Below are positions 1-12,400 of a stretch of DNA of 64,000 nucleotides, piece by piece. The position numbers and the translations under genes were made by a program. Numbering within the stretch: position 1 is the stretch's first letter; each line of letters starts with the position of its first letter. Source of the stretch: Heterotrichella gracilis (Eukaryota; Sar; Xanthophyceae; Tribonematales; Xanthonemataceae); the NCBI GenBank assembly GCA_032358255.1, contig JAULBX010012763.1, positions 37,308-101,307 on the forward strand, given 5' to 3'. The notes beneath the pieces were generated by a model. That model did no database searches. It was not told where the DNA came from and saw nothing but the letters and a program-made list of their open reading frames with translations.

Positions 1-263
1 TGCCCCACTCAAGTGGGAGGGTTCAAGTCAATAGGCGGGCTACCCATGGTACTGGTCCTGGTACTACGCTTGTCCTCTGGCAGTAATTGAATTGTGGACG
101 CTACTCCATACGAACCCGCGCACCCAGCAATCACCGCAGACTGGGGCCTTCACCAGAGTGACGATTGAGACAGCGACAGACGAGCCTCATGTACTGCCAG
201 AGGGCTCCCGTCTTGGACTGATGCTATTTCGGCATTGGCCCTCGTGGGGAGCCTTGTGCACCC
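1..263. other. Left edge, no supported gene
   Basis: I see no convincing coding exon in this stretch. If the kinase gene to the right has a larger N-terminal ectodomain, its first exons may lie here or beyond the window edge. Confidence 0.4.
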
Positions 264-411
264 ATGGTGCAATGCTCGAGTGAGGCTCTGGGAGCAGGCT
301 TGCTTGCGGGGGTCTTCCTGACGGTCCTTGGCAGCCTGGTGGTTCTGGACTTGGGAGACCACAGCTCTCGCCCGCATTCCGATAGCGCGCCACCTCCTCC
401 CCTCACAGCAG
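264..411 (+). CDS. Candidate first exon of the TKL kinase (hydrophobic segment)
   Basis: The ATG at 264 opens a 49-codon reading frame containing a hydrophobic run (GAGLLAGVFLTVLGSLVVL) followed by a Ser/Pro-rich stretch. It ends at a possible donor (CAG|GTTGGT, 411/412) in phase 1, the phase needed by the transmembrane exon at 1250. Splicing across 412-1249 would give a kinase of about 557 residues with two hydrophobic segments. The donor is weak and no family match supports the exon, so the true start may instead be upstream of the window. This is inference from phase and hydropathy only. Confidence 0.33.
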
Positions 412-1249
412 GTTGGTAGCTTCGCACTGTAGCATTGCCAGGAGCAGCCATCCCCACCTAGCATTGCACTGCCATGCCGTTGGAAACTACAAACAGAGCG
501 TTTGCTTGTTTACCCGCGAAGGCAAAGGCTGCAGCTTCCACCAAAAAGAGTTATCCGTATCTTGCGTAACGTAAGGATTCGGTGACGTAGTTGTGAACGT
601 CACATACACAACGCGCGTGCAGCAGACCTGGGGGGAACAGTGCCCCAGGCTAGCAAGTGGTTTGGTCCGATTGCTGCTTGTGGTGTGATGCATGCACGGG
701 GTTGCTTGCATCCGCCTGATTTGTCGTAGTATTTTGAAAATCCCAGCCATGTATCAGTAAAAAATATCCAACAATATCCAACCCTTCAAAAAGGTTTTTG
801 CCAGCTTCCAACTAATCAGCACACCAGCTGCAGTTCATTCCTGTTTGTTGTGCCATTTTCCATGCTGGGCTGTGGCCATGCCTGTTTGAAAGGGCCTTGC
901 ACAGCAAACAGCGGACCCAACATGCACAGGGACTAGAATAGCACTGGGATAGGGATGCACTAACACTAGGGATATACTAGAACTGTAGGGATAGGACTAG
1001 GATAGAATAGGACTAGGAGTCCCACCTGCATGGGGGACATTCCCATAGGTACCTGTCCGGGACACTAACACAGGACGAGGCATGGGACTAGGGATAGTGG
1101 GATAATCCTACTGCTAGCCCCCTGCTTATGTGCACCTATCCCAGCGTGTAGTCTATGTCCCACTGGAACGCAAGGGGTACTTTATTATCCTTACTCATAT
1201 TCTTATTCTATGTGCACCAGCCCCACCCACCCGTTGTGCCACCCCGCAG

Positions 1250-4200
1250 AGGCGACAGCAGACGCGCAGCAAGCCGCGCTCACGCTCGAGAAAACCATCC
1301 TCACTGCCCTCCTGGGGTGCCTCACGGCTGTGCTGTTGGGGACACTGGTGCTGCCCAGGCTACCGCGGCGACAACCTAGGTATGTGTAGCAAACCCTAAG
1401 CCACAAACCCTGAACCCTAAACCCTACACAAGGGCGCTGGTGCTGCCCAGGCTACCGCGGCGACAACCTAGGTACGTGCAGCAAACCCTGAGCCACAAAC
1501 CCTGAACCTTAAACCCTACACAAGGGCGCTGGTGCTGCCCAGGCTACCGCGGCGACAACCAAGGTATCCGCTGCAAACTGGATAATAAAATTTACAACGG
1601 AACCGTACACTGGGATTCCTGGATTGCTGCTATGTATGGTACCAGCCACACTCGAACGCAGCCATATCCTTGTGAGCCGCGGCACAGCTCATCCTTACCT
1701 ACCCACAAAAATATACATGCACGCACAGGCAGCCAGTGGCGGGCACACACCCGCAACTCATTAGACATGATTGCACTTGTAAGGGCGCCCACAAGCACAC
1801 ACATCCTTGCGCCTGCCTACCCGGCAAAGTGCACTACAGCAGCCAGGCCTGGGCCCCACCAGCGCATGGCACTGGCTCCTGCCAATCAAACAGGCCGTGA
1901 CCCCAGCGAGCCACCAATTCCCAGGAACAGCGTCGCCTGGCGCACTGCCCGGGTTCCAAGGGGTGGGGTGGGGTGGGGTGGGGTGGGGCCACACCGCCAT
2001 TTGAGGGTGGGTAATTTTGCGCAGGCGCCACTCTCACCCAGGGCTAAGTCCCCCAGGGATGCTGCTGGTGGGTGGGCAGCTGGGCCGAGCCTCCCCACCG
2101 CAAGCCCCCGGACCATCACCCACCCACCCCCTACCCACCCACCTCCCAGGCTCTCACACCCACCCCCACCTCCCACGAACCCACTCCCCGCAGGCGCGCC
2201 TCCTCGCGCTTTTCCAACGACGGCGCCACCACCGCGCGCTCCCGCCGCAGCATCGAGGTGCTGCGGACGCTGCAGACGCGGCGGTCCGCTGACGCGACGC
2301 GCGCGGCTGCGGCGGCGGCCGATGCGGGGCTGGGGAGCAGGCGGACGGCGTCTGAGCACCTACTGCTGCCCTCGGAGGCGCTGAGGCTAAGTGCGTCTTG
2401 GGGGGTTGGGGTTCCCCTTGCGTATGAGGGTTAAGCAGACCGTCAGACCATCTACGGGGGTGCACACCCGGGTAGTTGTTGGTTTGCTGGACCGCACTGC
2501 GCCGCGCCTCCCACTCTGCCCCCTCCCCCTCTGGGTGCATGGCTGCCAGCATCACCCACCACCCCCTTGTTGCTGTCCCACTATTAACGTGTGCCTCTTT
2601 CCTTCCCCCAGGGCATGGTCCGCTGACTGGCGTGGAGGTTGGGGAGCTGCTGGGGACTGGGTCCTACGGGCGGGTGTACAGAGGTGCGCCTTAGGGTATG
2701 GGGTTGAGGGGTTAGGGTTCTCATAGGGGCAAGCTGCTAGGGACTGGGTCCTATGAGCGGGCGTACGCAGGTGCTCGCCACACATACACCCTTAGGGTTT
2801 TGGTAGGTGAACAGCTGCCCAGGCCGCAGAGGTGCGCCACACACCCGTAAGGCCAGTAAGCACTTGCGGGCGGCTGCACAGCGGTAGGCATACCTAGACG
2901 AGGCTTGCAATGAGTTTGTAGGTGGGCAGCGCCACAACCATTAGGGTTTGGGTGGGTGGCCAGCGGCGCACCCTTTAGGGTATTGGTAGGTGGGCAACGG
3001 CGTGGTACGCACCCTGAGCTTGATGGGGTGGATGGGGGGGAATGTAGGCAGGGGAGCATGGGCACCATTTCAATGGATGCGGCTGGTTCGTGGATGCTGC
3101 GGGTTAGGGTTTAGGGTGCGGCTGGTCCCCCTGGGGCCATGCTGGGCTCACGACCACCAAGCCGAGGAAAAGCCCTGATTTTCTAGGGAGGGTTTTAAAG
3201 TGGGTAACTTTTTTGGGGGGTGGGGGGTGACTGACTGAAAACTTGTGTGTGTGCTTGTGCCTAAAAATAGTTTATGGGTGTACGGTAGTACATTGCATCA
3301 CTGTGGACTCCGCCTTGCCTCCACACCTGCAGCTTTTCCCACCCTCTCCCCCCACCCCGCCCACCCCACACCCCCGCAGCGCGCTGGAACGGTGCTGTTG
3401 TTGCTGTGAAGATCATCGACCACATGGTGTACAAGACCAAGGGGGCGCTGCTGGAGAGGGAGAAGACGCTCAACACAACGCTCAGCCACCCTAACGTGGT
3501 CACCACCTTCAAGGTAATACCTCAAACCCTAACCCTAAGCCCTAACCCTAAGTCTTAAACCCTAAGTGCGCAACACAACGCTCAGCCACCCTAACTTGGT
3601 CACCACCTTCAAGGTAAACCCTAAACCCTAGAACAACGCTCAGCCACCCCATTGTGGTCACCACGTTCGAAGTAAATCCTAAACTTTAAACCCTAAGTGT
3701 TCCAGCAGGCACACTAGGCCTCAGAATAGGCAAAATCGACCTTCGAAACAGGCTAAACAGGCCTCACATTGGCAAATTCGGGCTGTCCTCTTTCTCACTC
3801 TTGCCCACCCCCCTGTAGGTGTACACCTTCAAGTCTCCCGTGCCCAGTGCTGACTCGAGAGACAGCCGGTCGTTGGATGAGGGGAGGGGGGAGCCGGAGG
3901 GTGCGTGCTTTTTGGGGGCCTGGTGGTGTGGGTGATGTGTGGGTGGGGGTGGGGGTGGGGTAGTGGTCACTCGAGGAACAGCCGGTGGTTGCATGGTGCA
4001 AGGGGAAGGAGCAGGAGGGATGTGTGGTGGAGGGTGGTCGGTGGGGAAAGGGGCTGAGGAGGCTGCATGTGGGTCAGGGGGGTGTATGGTACAGTGCTGC
4101 GGTGGACGATGGGGGCAAGGGTTTTAGGGTGCAGGGTGCAGCAAGGGTGCCACAGGTGGTTTACTTCCACCACAATGAGATTGCAAAAAAAGCCGGTGTC

Positions 4201-7103
4201 TGGCTCAAAGCCTTTCTTTGATTGTAGTTGTGGGGGTGTAGGGGGTGGGTTGCGGCTGGGATGGGGATTGAATCGGGCAAGGGGGGCGGGGGAGGAGGTG
4301 GGAGGCACTTTGATGGACCCCAGGAGTTGCTGTGTGAGACGCATCGGATCATGCGGGAGGATGGGTACAGGCTTTGGGGGGCTGCGGTGTTGCTTCTGGT
4401 CCAGACCCTAAACCTCAAGAGCGTGTGTGCCTTCATTCGAGACCTCACAACCTAAACCAAAGCCAATGCACCCCACACAAGTGGTGCGTGTCCCCACCCA
4501 CCCACTCAACCCCCACCCCTGCAGGTGGTCGGCCGCAGCCCGAGGAGACTTGGATTGTGATGGAGTATTGCGACAGGGGGTCGCTACTAGACGCAATCAA
4601 CGTGGGCAGGTTCCAGCAGCGCAGCCCGAACCCCAAGGCCCCCGACCTGGTGCGTGCGGGCAAAACCCTAACAAGAATACCCTACACTAAAGTTTAGGGA
4701 GGTCGTTTGCATCCATGGCATGGGCATTGCCCAAGGTTTAATTGCCAGCCGGTTCAAAACGTAGATGCTCTTCTGGAAAATCCTGCACCATGGCCATTAC
4801 GCCCGTGCCCAACCCTACTCAAACCACATGCCTGACCCTACACAATGCCTGTGTACACACACCCTGCGCCCAAGCACACTAGACAGGCTTGACTGGCTAA
4901 TGCACAGGCCCTTTAGAACCCTCAAACCCATCGCCAAACTCTACGCCAACCCTACCATCCTGCGCTCGCTGCGTGACATCGCATGACCTACTGCCCTTTG
5001 AGGGAACGTTCTACCCAGGCGCTACACCTCAACCCCAACCCTAAACGCTAAGGTTTGCCCTCGCAGGAGGCCATCCTTCGCTCGCTGCTCGACATCGCTC
5101 AGGGCATGACGTACCTGCACTCGGAGGGGATCATACACTCGGACCTCAAGTGCCCAAACGTGCTGCTGCGCTCAACGCTGCAAAACCCTCGAGGTACGGT
5201 TTGGGGCGCCGTGTTTTTGAACGCTTTCTGTACCTGTTGCGGATGGTGAGGGGGGCTGTGCAACTGAAAATAACAGCCAGGTAGCGCTTCACATGCATTA
5301 GTATGGGAGCTAACTACTGCTTCCCATGTACCCTTTAGGGTTTTCCTGCAAGCTGGCCGACTTTGGCCTTGCACGTGTGCTTGAGCCCGAGCAGACCACC
5401 ATCCACACGCGCACCTTTGGCACCATGAGCCACCAGCCGCCGGAGATGCTGACCAAGAACAAGCTGAGCAAGGCGGTGGACGTGTACGCCTTTGGCATAC
5501 TCAGTACGTGGCTGGAAAACCCTAAACCCTAGACACATTATTTCGGATTGAGTTGAGCGAGACACCTAAACCCTAGAGTCTGAACCCTTATCGAGCAAAC
5601 TGCTGAGAAGGACAATGGGCGTGTGTGCTTTTTGACATCTTGAGTGCGCGGCTTGAAATCATAAACCCTAGACACCCAACCATAAGCCGTGAACAAGCCA
5701 AGCAGATCTAAATTGCATACACCTTGTCACTAATGACAAGGTGTATAACAACCTCAGCCAGGGCCAATCATACATGGGAATCAAGGAGAACCTGCGTTAG
5801 GGTGTCGAGCTTTGTGTAGGGTTTTGCACGTTCTCCCTCATCCCCCTCTCCCTCTGCACCCCACACGCAGCCTTCTGACCCCCCAAACCCCCTCTCCTTC
5901 ACAGTGTGGGAGGTGTACACTGGTGTACAGCAACCACAGCCAGGGCCTGTCCAGACAGGGAACACCCTCAACCCTGCGATACCAAGACCCTAAACCCTAA
6001 CCCCCTCCCCCCGTGCAGTGTGGGAGGTGTACACTGGCGACAAGGTGTACAGCAACCTCAGTCAGGGCCAGCTGTATATGGGCGTCACGCAGCAAAACCT
6101 GCGGCCCCCAATCCCCACCGGCTGTCCCCAGTTCTATGTGGAGATGATGACTGCGTGCTGGGATAGCGACCCTACCAGGCGGTGAGTGGTCGGCTGGGAT
6201 CATGTGGGAATGGGGTGCGATCATGTGGATTAATGGCTGCTTGCTGGGATAGCAACACTACCAGGCGGTGAGTGACCGTGTGGGATCGTGTGGGATCATG
6301 TGTGGTGCGAACCTGATAAAAGCCAGTTGGGGACCAAGTGAGTTGAGTGGGGTTGTTTGGAACTGGCTGAAGGGATTTACATTCTGGCTGAAGGGATTTA
6401 CGCTGGTGGCCGGGCAAGGTGATGCCCAGTAATGCGTACTGTGCACCGTAACCATCGATCTACGCATCAACCCCAGAGATCAGCTGCATGCCATCCAAGT
6501 AACCCACCCCTCTCCACCCCCCAGGCCCCCCACCGGCACCATCCTCCAGCAGCTGCGGCGCGCACTGAGCCAGATGCGGCAGGCTGCGGGGGGGGCCGCA
6601 CGCGCCGCCCGCCAGCGCTCCTCCTCCATGCCCCCCACCCCCTCCGCCATCGGCAGCGGCAGGCGGCTGGTTGCGGCTGAGCAGCCCACAAACCCCGAGT
6701 CACAATGTGAGTTGCGCTAGGGTCTGGGGGTAGGGTTCAGACAACAGGCAGCAGCCCATGCCCTCCTGGCTTCACCCAGTCAGGGTACTTTTGAAGGCAC
6801 GTACGCTGTCACCCAAACCTTAGTAGCAACTATAGATCACCAATTTCCTCCCCTGCATGGGCTGATATTCCTCCTCCCCTGTACCCGCTCATGCCTCTCC
6901 CACTCCTGCCCAGCACCTACCACCGCTGATGCCCCACCCCTCCTTTGCATGCAGTCGAGGACTCAATGGGACCCGGGTCGGATTTGCCGGGGACGCATGA
7001 GCTGCATTCGGTCCCCGGGTCGGATGTGGCGGGGATGCCCAGGCTGGGCTCGGTCCCCGAACCAGATGTGGTGGACGGCCATGAGTGGCGCTCGGGGCAA
7101 TGA
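1250..7103 (+). CDS. Membrane-anchored TKL (Raf/MAPKKK-like) protein kinase, 5' end uncertain
   Basis: Exons: 1250-1379, 2194-2390, 2612-2683, 3380-3513, 3819-3900, 4525-4649, 5067-5193, 5339-5503, 6019-6181, 6525-6706, 6955-7103; intron phases agree throughout. Exon 1 encodes a transmembrane helix (TILTALLGCLTAVLLGTLVL) followed by an Arg-rich stop-transfer. An Arg/Ala-rich juxtamembrane region leads into the kinase domain: G-loop GTGSYGRVYRG, ATP-binding Lys in VAVKII, hinge IVMEYCDRGSLL, catalytic loop HSDLKCPN, DFG in ADFGLAR, PPE in place of APE, and WEVYTG in subdomain IX. The C-tail is Ser/Gly-rich. PPE and the VYAFGI(L)xWE(V)YTG pattern are typical of the expanded green-algal TKL family. 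HRD is HSD, so this is a non-RD kinase, but the catalytic Asp, Lys and DFG are present. It probably signals from a membrane by Ser/Thr phosphorylation; the ligand and substrate are unknown. Introns hold many exon-edge copies. Confidence 0.88.
1345..1566 (+). repeat. 92-bp tandem array copying the TM-exon tail and its donor
   Basis: The last ~35 nt of the transmembrane exon plus its 5' splice site recur at 1437 and 1529, a 92-bp period. The copies are separated by degenerate CCCTAAA units. The second copy keeps a GTACGT donor and the third has a GTATCC donor, so alternative donors are possible. Confidence 0.9.
3471..3672 (+). repeat. Exon-tail copies in kinase intron (3514-3818)
   Basis: The end of the kinase exon (3471-3513, encoding NTTLSHPNVVTTFK) is repeated at 3572-3614 with one visible change, and at 3631-3672 more diverged. 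Each copy ends in a GTAA-type donor and is joined by CCCTAA-like sequence. Confidence 0.9.
5717..5960 (+). repeat. Two decayed copies of the kinase subdomain IX-X exon
   Basis: Positions 5735-5799 translate to a degraded version of the real exon at 6019-6181 (DKVYNNLSQGQSYMG...NLR then stop, against DKVYSNLSQGQLYMG...NLR). A second partial copy at 5905-5945 keeps an intact CAG acceptor before TGTGGGAGGTGTACACTGG. The first copy also makes one arm of a perfect 13-bp inverted repeat, 5717-5729 with 5734-5746 around a 4-nt loop. Confidence 0.85.
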
Positions 7104-9458
7104 TCCATGCCCCCACCCACCTGGTGCTCCCGCCCAGCTACCAGCCAGCTACCACAGCGCAGCCCAGCGTATTTCAGTTGCCTGCAGTGCGCGCCAGCCC
7201 TTTCCGCCGCCCCGAAGCGCAGCTCAACCGTAAACCCTACACCCAGGCTGCAGCGGGCGGGCCCAGCAAGGCACGCACCCCATGCAGTGGGGCGCACATG
7301 CGACGCCGTTGAACCCCGGCTGTCGAGCAGCAGGCGCCTGCGCATGCGCTGGCCCATGGCTGGGTGGGCAGCACTGGTGCGGTTTGGCGTCAGGAGGCGC
7401 TGTGGACCCTACGGCAGGGTTCTGCTTTGGGAGGCGCTGTGGACCCCACGGCAGGGTTCTGCTTTGGGAGGCGCTGTGGACCCCACGCTAGGGTCCTTTC
7501 ATGCACGCGAGGTTTTCAGCCGAGTGCGTCCGCCATGTGGCCATTCGAGCCTAGCCTCGCACGCCCTGCCGGTCCATATTGTGTGTTTTTTGGGGTGGCT
7601 TGTTTTTGGCCGCTAGAATTTGCGGGGGGGTTATTTAGCCCCAAGTATTTTGGGTTGTTTCTGATTGGTCCCCTGGCAGCAGTGGGGCCACACAAGGATA
7701 GGTTCTCAGCACAGCCCCTCAGCAATGCAGTTGGCCCTCGCGGCGCTACGTGCCCTTTTGCCAGGGCATATAGGTACACGACATTGGTTTGAACTTACAT
7801 TGTTTTGGCAAAGCCTGGCCATCAGAGAATTGACCATGTGTGGGCTCTCTGCCCGATTTTCAACCGCCAGTTTTCCACCACCAATTCTTTGCCCACTGGA
7901 CCTTGGGCTTTTCACCCCCTGCTCTCTTGCATATGAATAGGGGGGTGTAATGCACAACTTTTACCCCCCCTGTTATCCAACCACCAGGTGTGCGCCGACT
8001 GCACCCCTTGGTACGAGGGTTTTCAGGGGCTTGCTATTCCTGATCCAGAGCTGTTTCTTTGGGGGTTTATTAGCCTGCCATCTGTAGACAGGAGATTGTC
8101 GTGGTTGACCCTATCGATACCCGGCTGCTCAAGTAATTTTGCCAGGCCCCGCATATGCACAGGGTTTGGGGTTGCCTGAAGCAGTAGTCCCCGCGTGCGC
8201 GCAGCGTAGCTGAGTTTCTCGCGTACACTTGTAGTACGTTTTTTCAAGTAATAGAGTGTTGGCCAGCTGCTGTTACAGTGTGGGTGGACCAAGCAATTCG
8301 TGGCATTGTAGGTATGGGGGAGGGCCGGGGCCTCGTGCTTTCATGCCTTGCTTTGCAGTAATGATTCATCCTTTGCAAAAACTGCAATCCGGTGCCCTTG
8401 TTAGGTTTGTGTAGCATGGGCTTTGCCAATGGTTAGGGTTTACAACCCTAATAGGGAACAGCTAGCTGAGTACGGCGCTGCAACCCTAGGGTTAGGGTTG
8501 TTTACAACTCCCAATTTCCCAACGCATCAAGCCGTTTAACGTTTTGAGTAGCATAATAGCAGTGGGCAGTTGGGACGCGCAGTTTGAACGCCGGTTATAA
8601 CAGGTGTGACATCAGGCTGGACCAGGTTTCAACTTGCCCTGCAGCAGCTCAAAACCGCATCTTCCTTTTTTTCGTTTTTTCTCCCACCTGGTGTTGGTAC
8701 CGTACGTTGACATTGTTACACTGTTTGCCGGTAGACACCTCACAACATCCCTGCAGTGCGTTACTGTGCACAAAAGGCAACTGACAAATATCTACTGGCA
8801 GTGTAGGCGTGTGCGTGACGCTTGCTACCATAATGACACTGTTGCTGCTGTAAAAGCGATAACTTCATGTGACCAAGCTGGGTTGAAACAACACAGAGGT
8901 ATTTTCTAAGGACCTTGACCTCCACTGTTTGCCCCCCTAGGCCAGCTGTGGCCGCGCCATTTCCAAAGTAGATAGGCATCGCCTCCTCAGGCTGCGGGAG
9001 GTATGTACCGGGTCCAAAGGAAGGGACGGACTGCGTGACAGCCCAAAAGAAACCCGCAGGGGTGCTGCATCTGCTTCACCAGGCACACATATGCAGAATA
9101 AACAGGGGAAGCACTCGCCTCAGGCACATTCTGCTGTTTCTTGGGAAATAGTTGGCGACATGCTCAGCTAGTTGCTGAATATTGCCCTCCAGACCTGGTT
9201 ACGAGAAGTGTCCATGTAACCAGTCTGTATCAGTCACTTTCATTCTTCCTCGGGGCCCTTGCTACTAGGCTTTTAGGGTGGTTAGGGTTATATTAGGGGT
9301 GTGGGCCCTTGTGGCTCTGTAACAACCCCCCTTGCCCAAGGACTTGGGTCACAGTAAAATACGGGTCCAGCGCACTTTCGCAGAGCACCAGTGGCAGTGG
9401 AAGATAGTGGTACACAAATCGCGAGGATTGTGCTATAGACACCACATCACGCTTCCAA
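7104..9458. other. Kinase 3' region and intergenic stretch before the SET gene
   Basis: No gene recognised. The stretch contains a 37-bp tandem repeat (7393-7500), a TGTAA motif at 7946-7950 that could end the kinase transcript, and telomere-like units near 8430-8505. Several open frames of 60-170 codons exist but none shows family motifs or consistent splicing. Confidence 0.5.
7393..7500 (+). repeat. 37-bp tandem repeat, about 3 copies
   Basis: A unit beginning GGAGGCGCTGTGGACCC repeats at 7393, 7430 and 7467 with one or two changes. It lies in the presumed 3' UTR or intergenic region after the kinase stop. Confidence 0.9.
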
Positions 9459-12400
9459 ATGAGTGTCGTCATGTGGTCACACCGGTTTGCCACGGCACAC
9501 AAACAACATCCAGCCATGCTTGTAACCAGTAGCACACCGACCATGCTACCCGCCAGCTTGGGTGCTGGCAGCAGTGTGCGTATCTGCCCACAGCCGTTCA
9601 CCTCCCCAGCCACTACACACGTCCGCAACCAAAAGGCTCGACTGCGAGCAAATCCCGTCAGTGCTGCAGCCCAATCAGCGTCGTACGAGGTGGCGAAAGA
9701 CACGCAGACCTCGAACTACGCGGCATGGGCCGCCAGCAAGGGTATCACCTCTCCCAAGCTAGCGCAGGCGGCCTTTGCGGGGCTTCGGGGCATGGTGGCG
9801 GTGGAGGTGGGTGGGGTACAGCCAGGCTCATGCGGATGTTGCCTGTCACCGGGTTCCGTACGCCACCTCACAGCCTCAAATCGGCGGATGTGCATGTTAG
9901 TTCGCGTCTTGTCACCTTGTAGTGGGGCGTTGCGTGGTGTATGCATATTACATTATGCATGCATATCCAACGGTGGCGATGCATGCATGCATCTGTTGTG
10001 TTTCACCTAGGCACAGATACTACCGTATGTCGGCCTGTTGAGGACGTTAGGATGGGACAGCAAAGCAAACCAGCACACACAACCCCCCTTAAACCCCTAT
10101 CCTAACGATGACCCTAATAAAACCCTACTTTGGGGCAATATAACCATCACCATGGTGTGCCATAGGCTGGATCAGTTGATTGCAGTGCCTGGACAGAGCT
10201 GGTTAATGCAAGGTATATAGGACTGCCTACAACGTAGCTCTATCGCTGGAGGTTTGTGGCTGACTACCTGTGTGGCATGCGTCTCACACCATACACATCG
10301 TATGAAAAACCCTAACCCTGCACAGTAAGAAGCCCTACTGTAGGAAATAGAATCAACACCCCTTGCCACGTGTTTCAGGATATTCCAGCTGCCGAGGCGT
10401 TCGTCACCCTTCCCCGGGACGCAGCCCTGGTGGTCCTCCCCAAGCAAAAATGCCCCCTGGGGGACCAAATAGACCCCAAATTCTGGGGCAGCACCCCCTG
10501 GTTCGCCAAGCTGGCCATCTTTTTATTGGCCGAGCGGGCCAAGGGGAGCGTATCAAATTACTGGGGATACATCCAGAATCTGCCCAAGGAGCATTATGAG
10601 ATGCCCTTCCACTGGAGTGAGGAGGAGCTGGCGGAGCTGCAATACCCTTACATCCTGCAGGAGGTGGGGGGAAACCCTAGCATAGGGTCTTAGGGTTTGG
10701 GATTTAGGTTTAGCAACGCATCAGGATGACCATGTCGGGGCTGTAGGATCCCATACGCTTTGCAGGAGGGGAGGGAAAACCCTGGCGCAGGGTTTTTAAG
10801 TCCCGTTGGTTGCCCCCTCGTTTCGAATCGCGCCTGGCCTTTTAGCTAATCTCTCTAACGACCACCCTGCCACTTTAGCTGCATTGCTGGCATGGGTGTA
10901 ACTAACCACAGGGAACTCACATGTACTGTTTTGGCACCCCCCTGCTGAGGCGGTGTTTCCTCCCCTGCCCTCCCGACAGGTAGCGCAACAGAAGGTGGCG
11001 TGGAGCAAGTTCCACAGCGACCTCCAGGCCAACTCCAAGGGTCTAGGGCTTTCGTACGAGGACGTGGTGTGGGCGCTGGAGAATGTGCGCAGTAGGGCAT
11101 TCAGCGGACCCTATGCAGGTGGGGAGGGATTAAATTTGGGGACTAGGGTTTTTGCGTGAGAATGTGGTGTCAATAACTGGTCCAGGCCTTCGCTTGAATA
11201 CAAATTGCATGGCCCCGGCAGGGTTATTACACAAAGGTATCCTGTGCACCTCAAATGAACCCTATGTGAACCCCATGCGAATCCCCATTTGATCCAGGTG
11301 GCAGCCAGGGGGATCGACTAGCGGCTAGGGTTGGGAGGGTTTGGGAGGGTTTCTCTTGCGCAGCACCATACGAAACCCTATGTGAAACCCTATGTGAGCC
11401 CCTTGTAAACCCATGTGATCCAGGTGGCAGCCTGCGGGAGCGCCTCAAGGTGGCGGGGCTGGTGGGGCTGGTGGGGGGGGCATACGTGGCAACCTCGGGC
11501 ATACCGCTGGAACAGGTGGGGGGGGAAGGGGGGAGGGTGGTGGTCGGCTGGTTGGATGTGGATGCACAGGTGTAGGATGTAGGGTTTTGGAAGCACACAG
11601 TGAAGGGTTTTGGGTGCACAGTGTGTAGGGTTTTGGGTGCACCGGGTGCAGGGTTTTGGAGGCACGGGTGTAGGATGTATCTACTTCTCATATAAGAGCC
11701 GGCAGTAATGCGTCTTTGGGTTCGTGCAGGCATTGAACGGCGCCATTGCGGCGGTTCTGTTCAACATCATGTATGACGTGCTGCTGTCTCAGAAGTTAAA
11801 GTGGTACGCGCTGCTGCCCGTGGTGGACTCCTGCAACCACAGCAGCAGGGCGCAGGTGCGGGAGGGCGGAAACCCTAAACCCTACTAAGAACCCTAATGA
11901 CAGTTCTGATTAAATTTCACTTGCTTCCCGTGGTGGACTCATGCAACTACTCTAGCAGGGCGCAGGTGTGGGAGGGCGCAGATCCTGAACCCTACTCCAA
12001 ACCCTAATGACAGTTCTCATGGAAACCGTAATTGCTGCCAGCGTGGTTTTGTGCAACTACAGCAGCAAAGGGCAGGTGCGGTAGCCCTGAACCCTGCTAA
12101 GAACCCTAATAATACCTGATGACGTCCCCCAATGGAAATCCCGATGGAAAGTACGGTGGGCTCGGGCAACAAAAGCAGCAGGGCCCAGGTGGGTGGGTAG
12201 TGGGGGGAGAGGGCAGACCCTTGAAGCCATGATGTGAATCCTTACCCGTATCATAAGGTCCGTATGGGACCCTGCGTGTGTACAAACAGCCTCCATCCGC
12301 CAGGGGGGGGGAAGGGGGATAACCCGCTCCCGCACGGCTTTGCCCAAAGCTCGCCCCTCCCATATGAGGAGCTGCTTAACCCCTCCCCCACCGTGCACAG

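Noticed and set aside
1130-1566. True chromosome end because of telomere-type repeats
   Set aside because: The CCCTAAA units are short, degenerate, in both orientations and scattered through introns across the window; this is interstitial repeat, not a terminal array.
1965-1990. GGGGTGGGGT run as a G-quadruplex regulatory element
   Set aside because: It lies in an intron of a GC-rich gene with many similar G-runs; nothing sets it apart.
1632-2384. 250-codon plus-strand open frame in the kinase region
   Set aside because: It crosses an intron and reads the juxtamembrane exon in the wrong frame; Pro/His/Arg-rich composition is that of GC-rich noncoding DNA.
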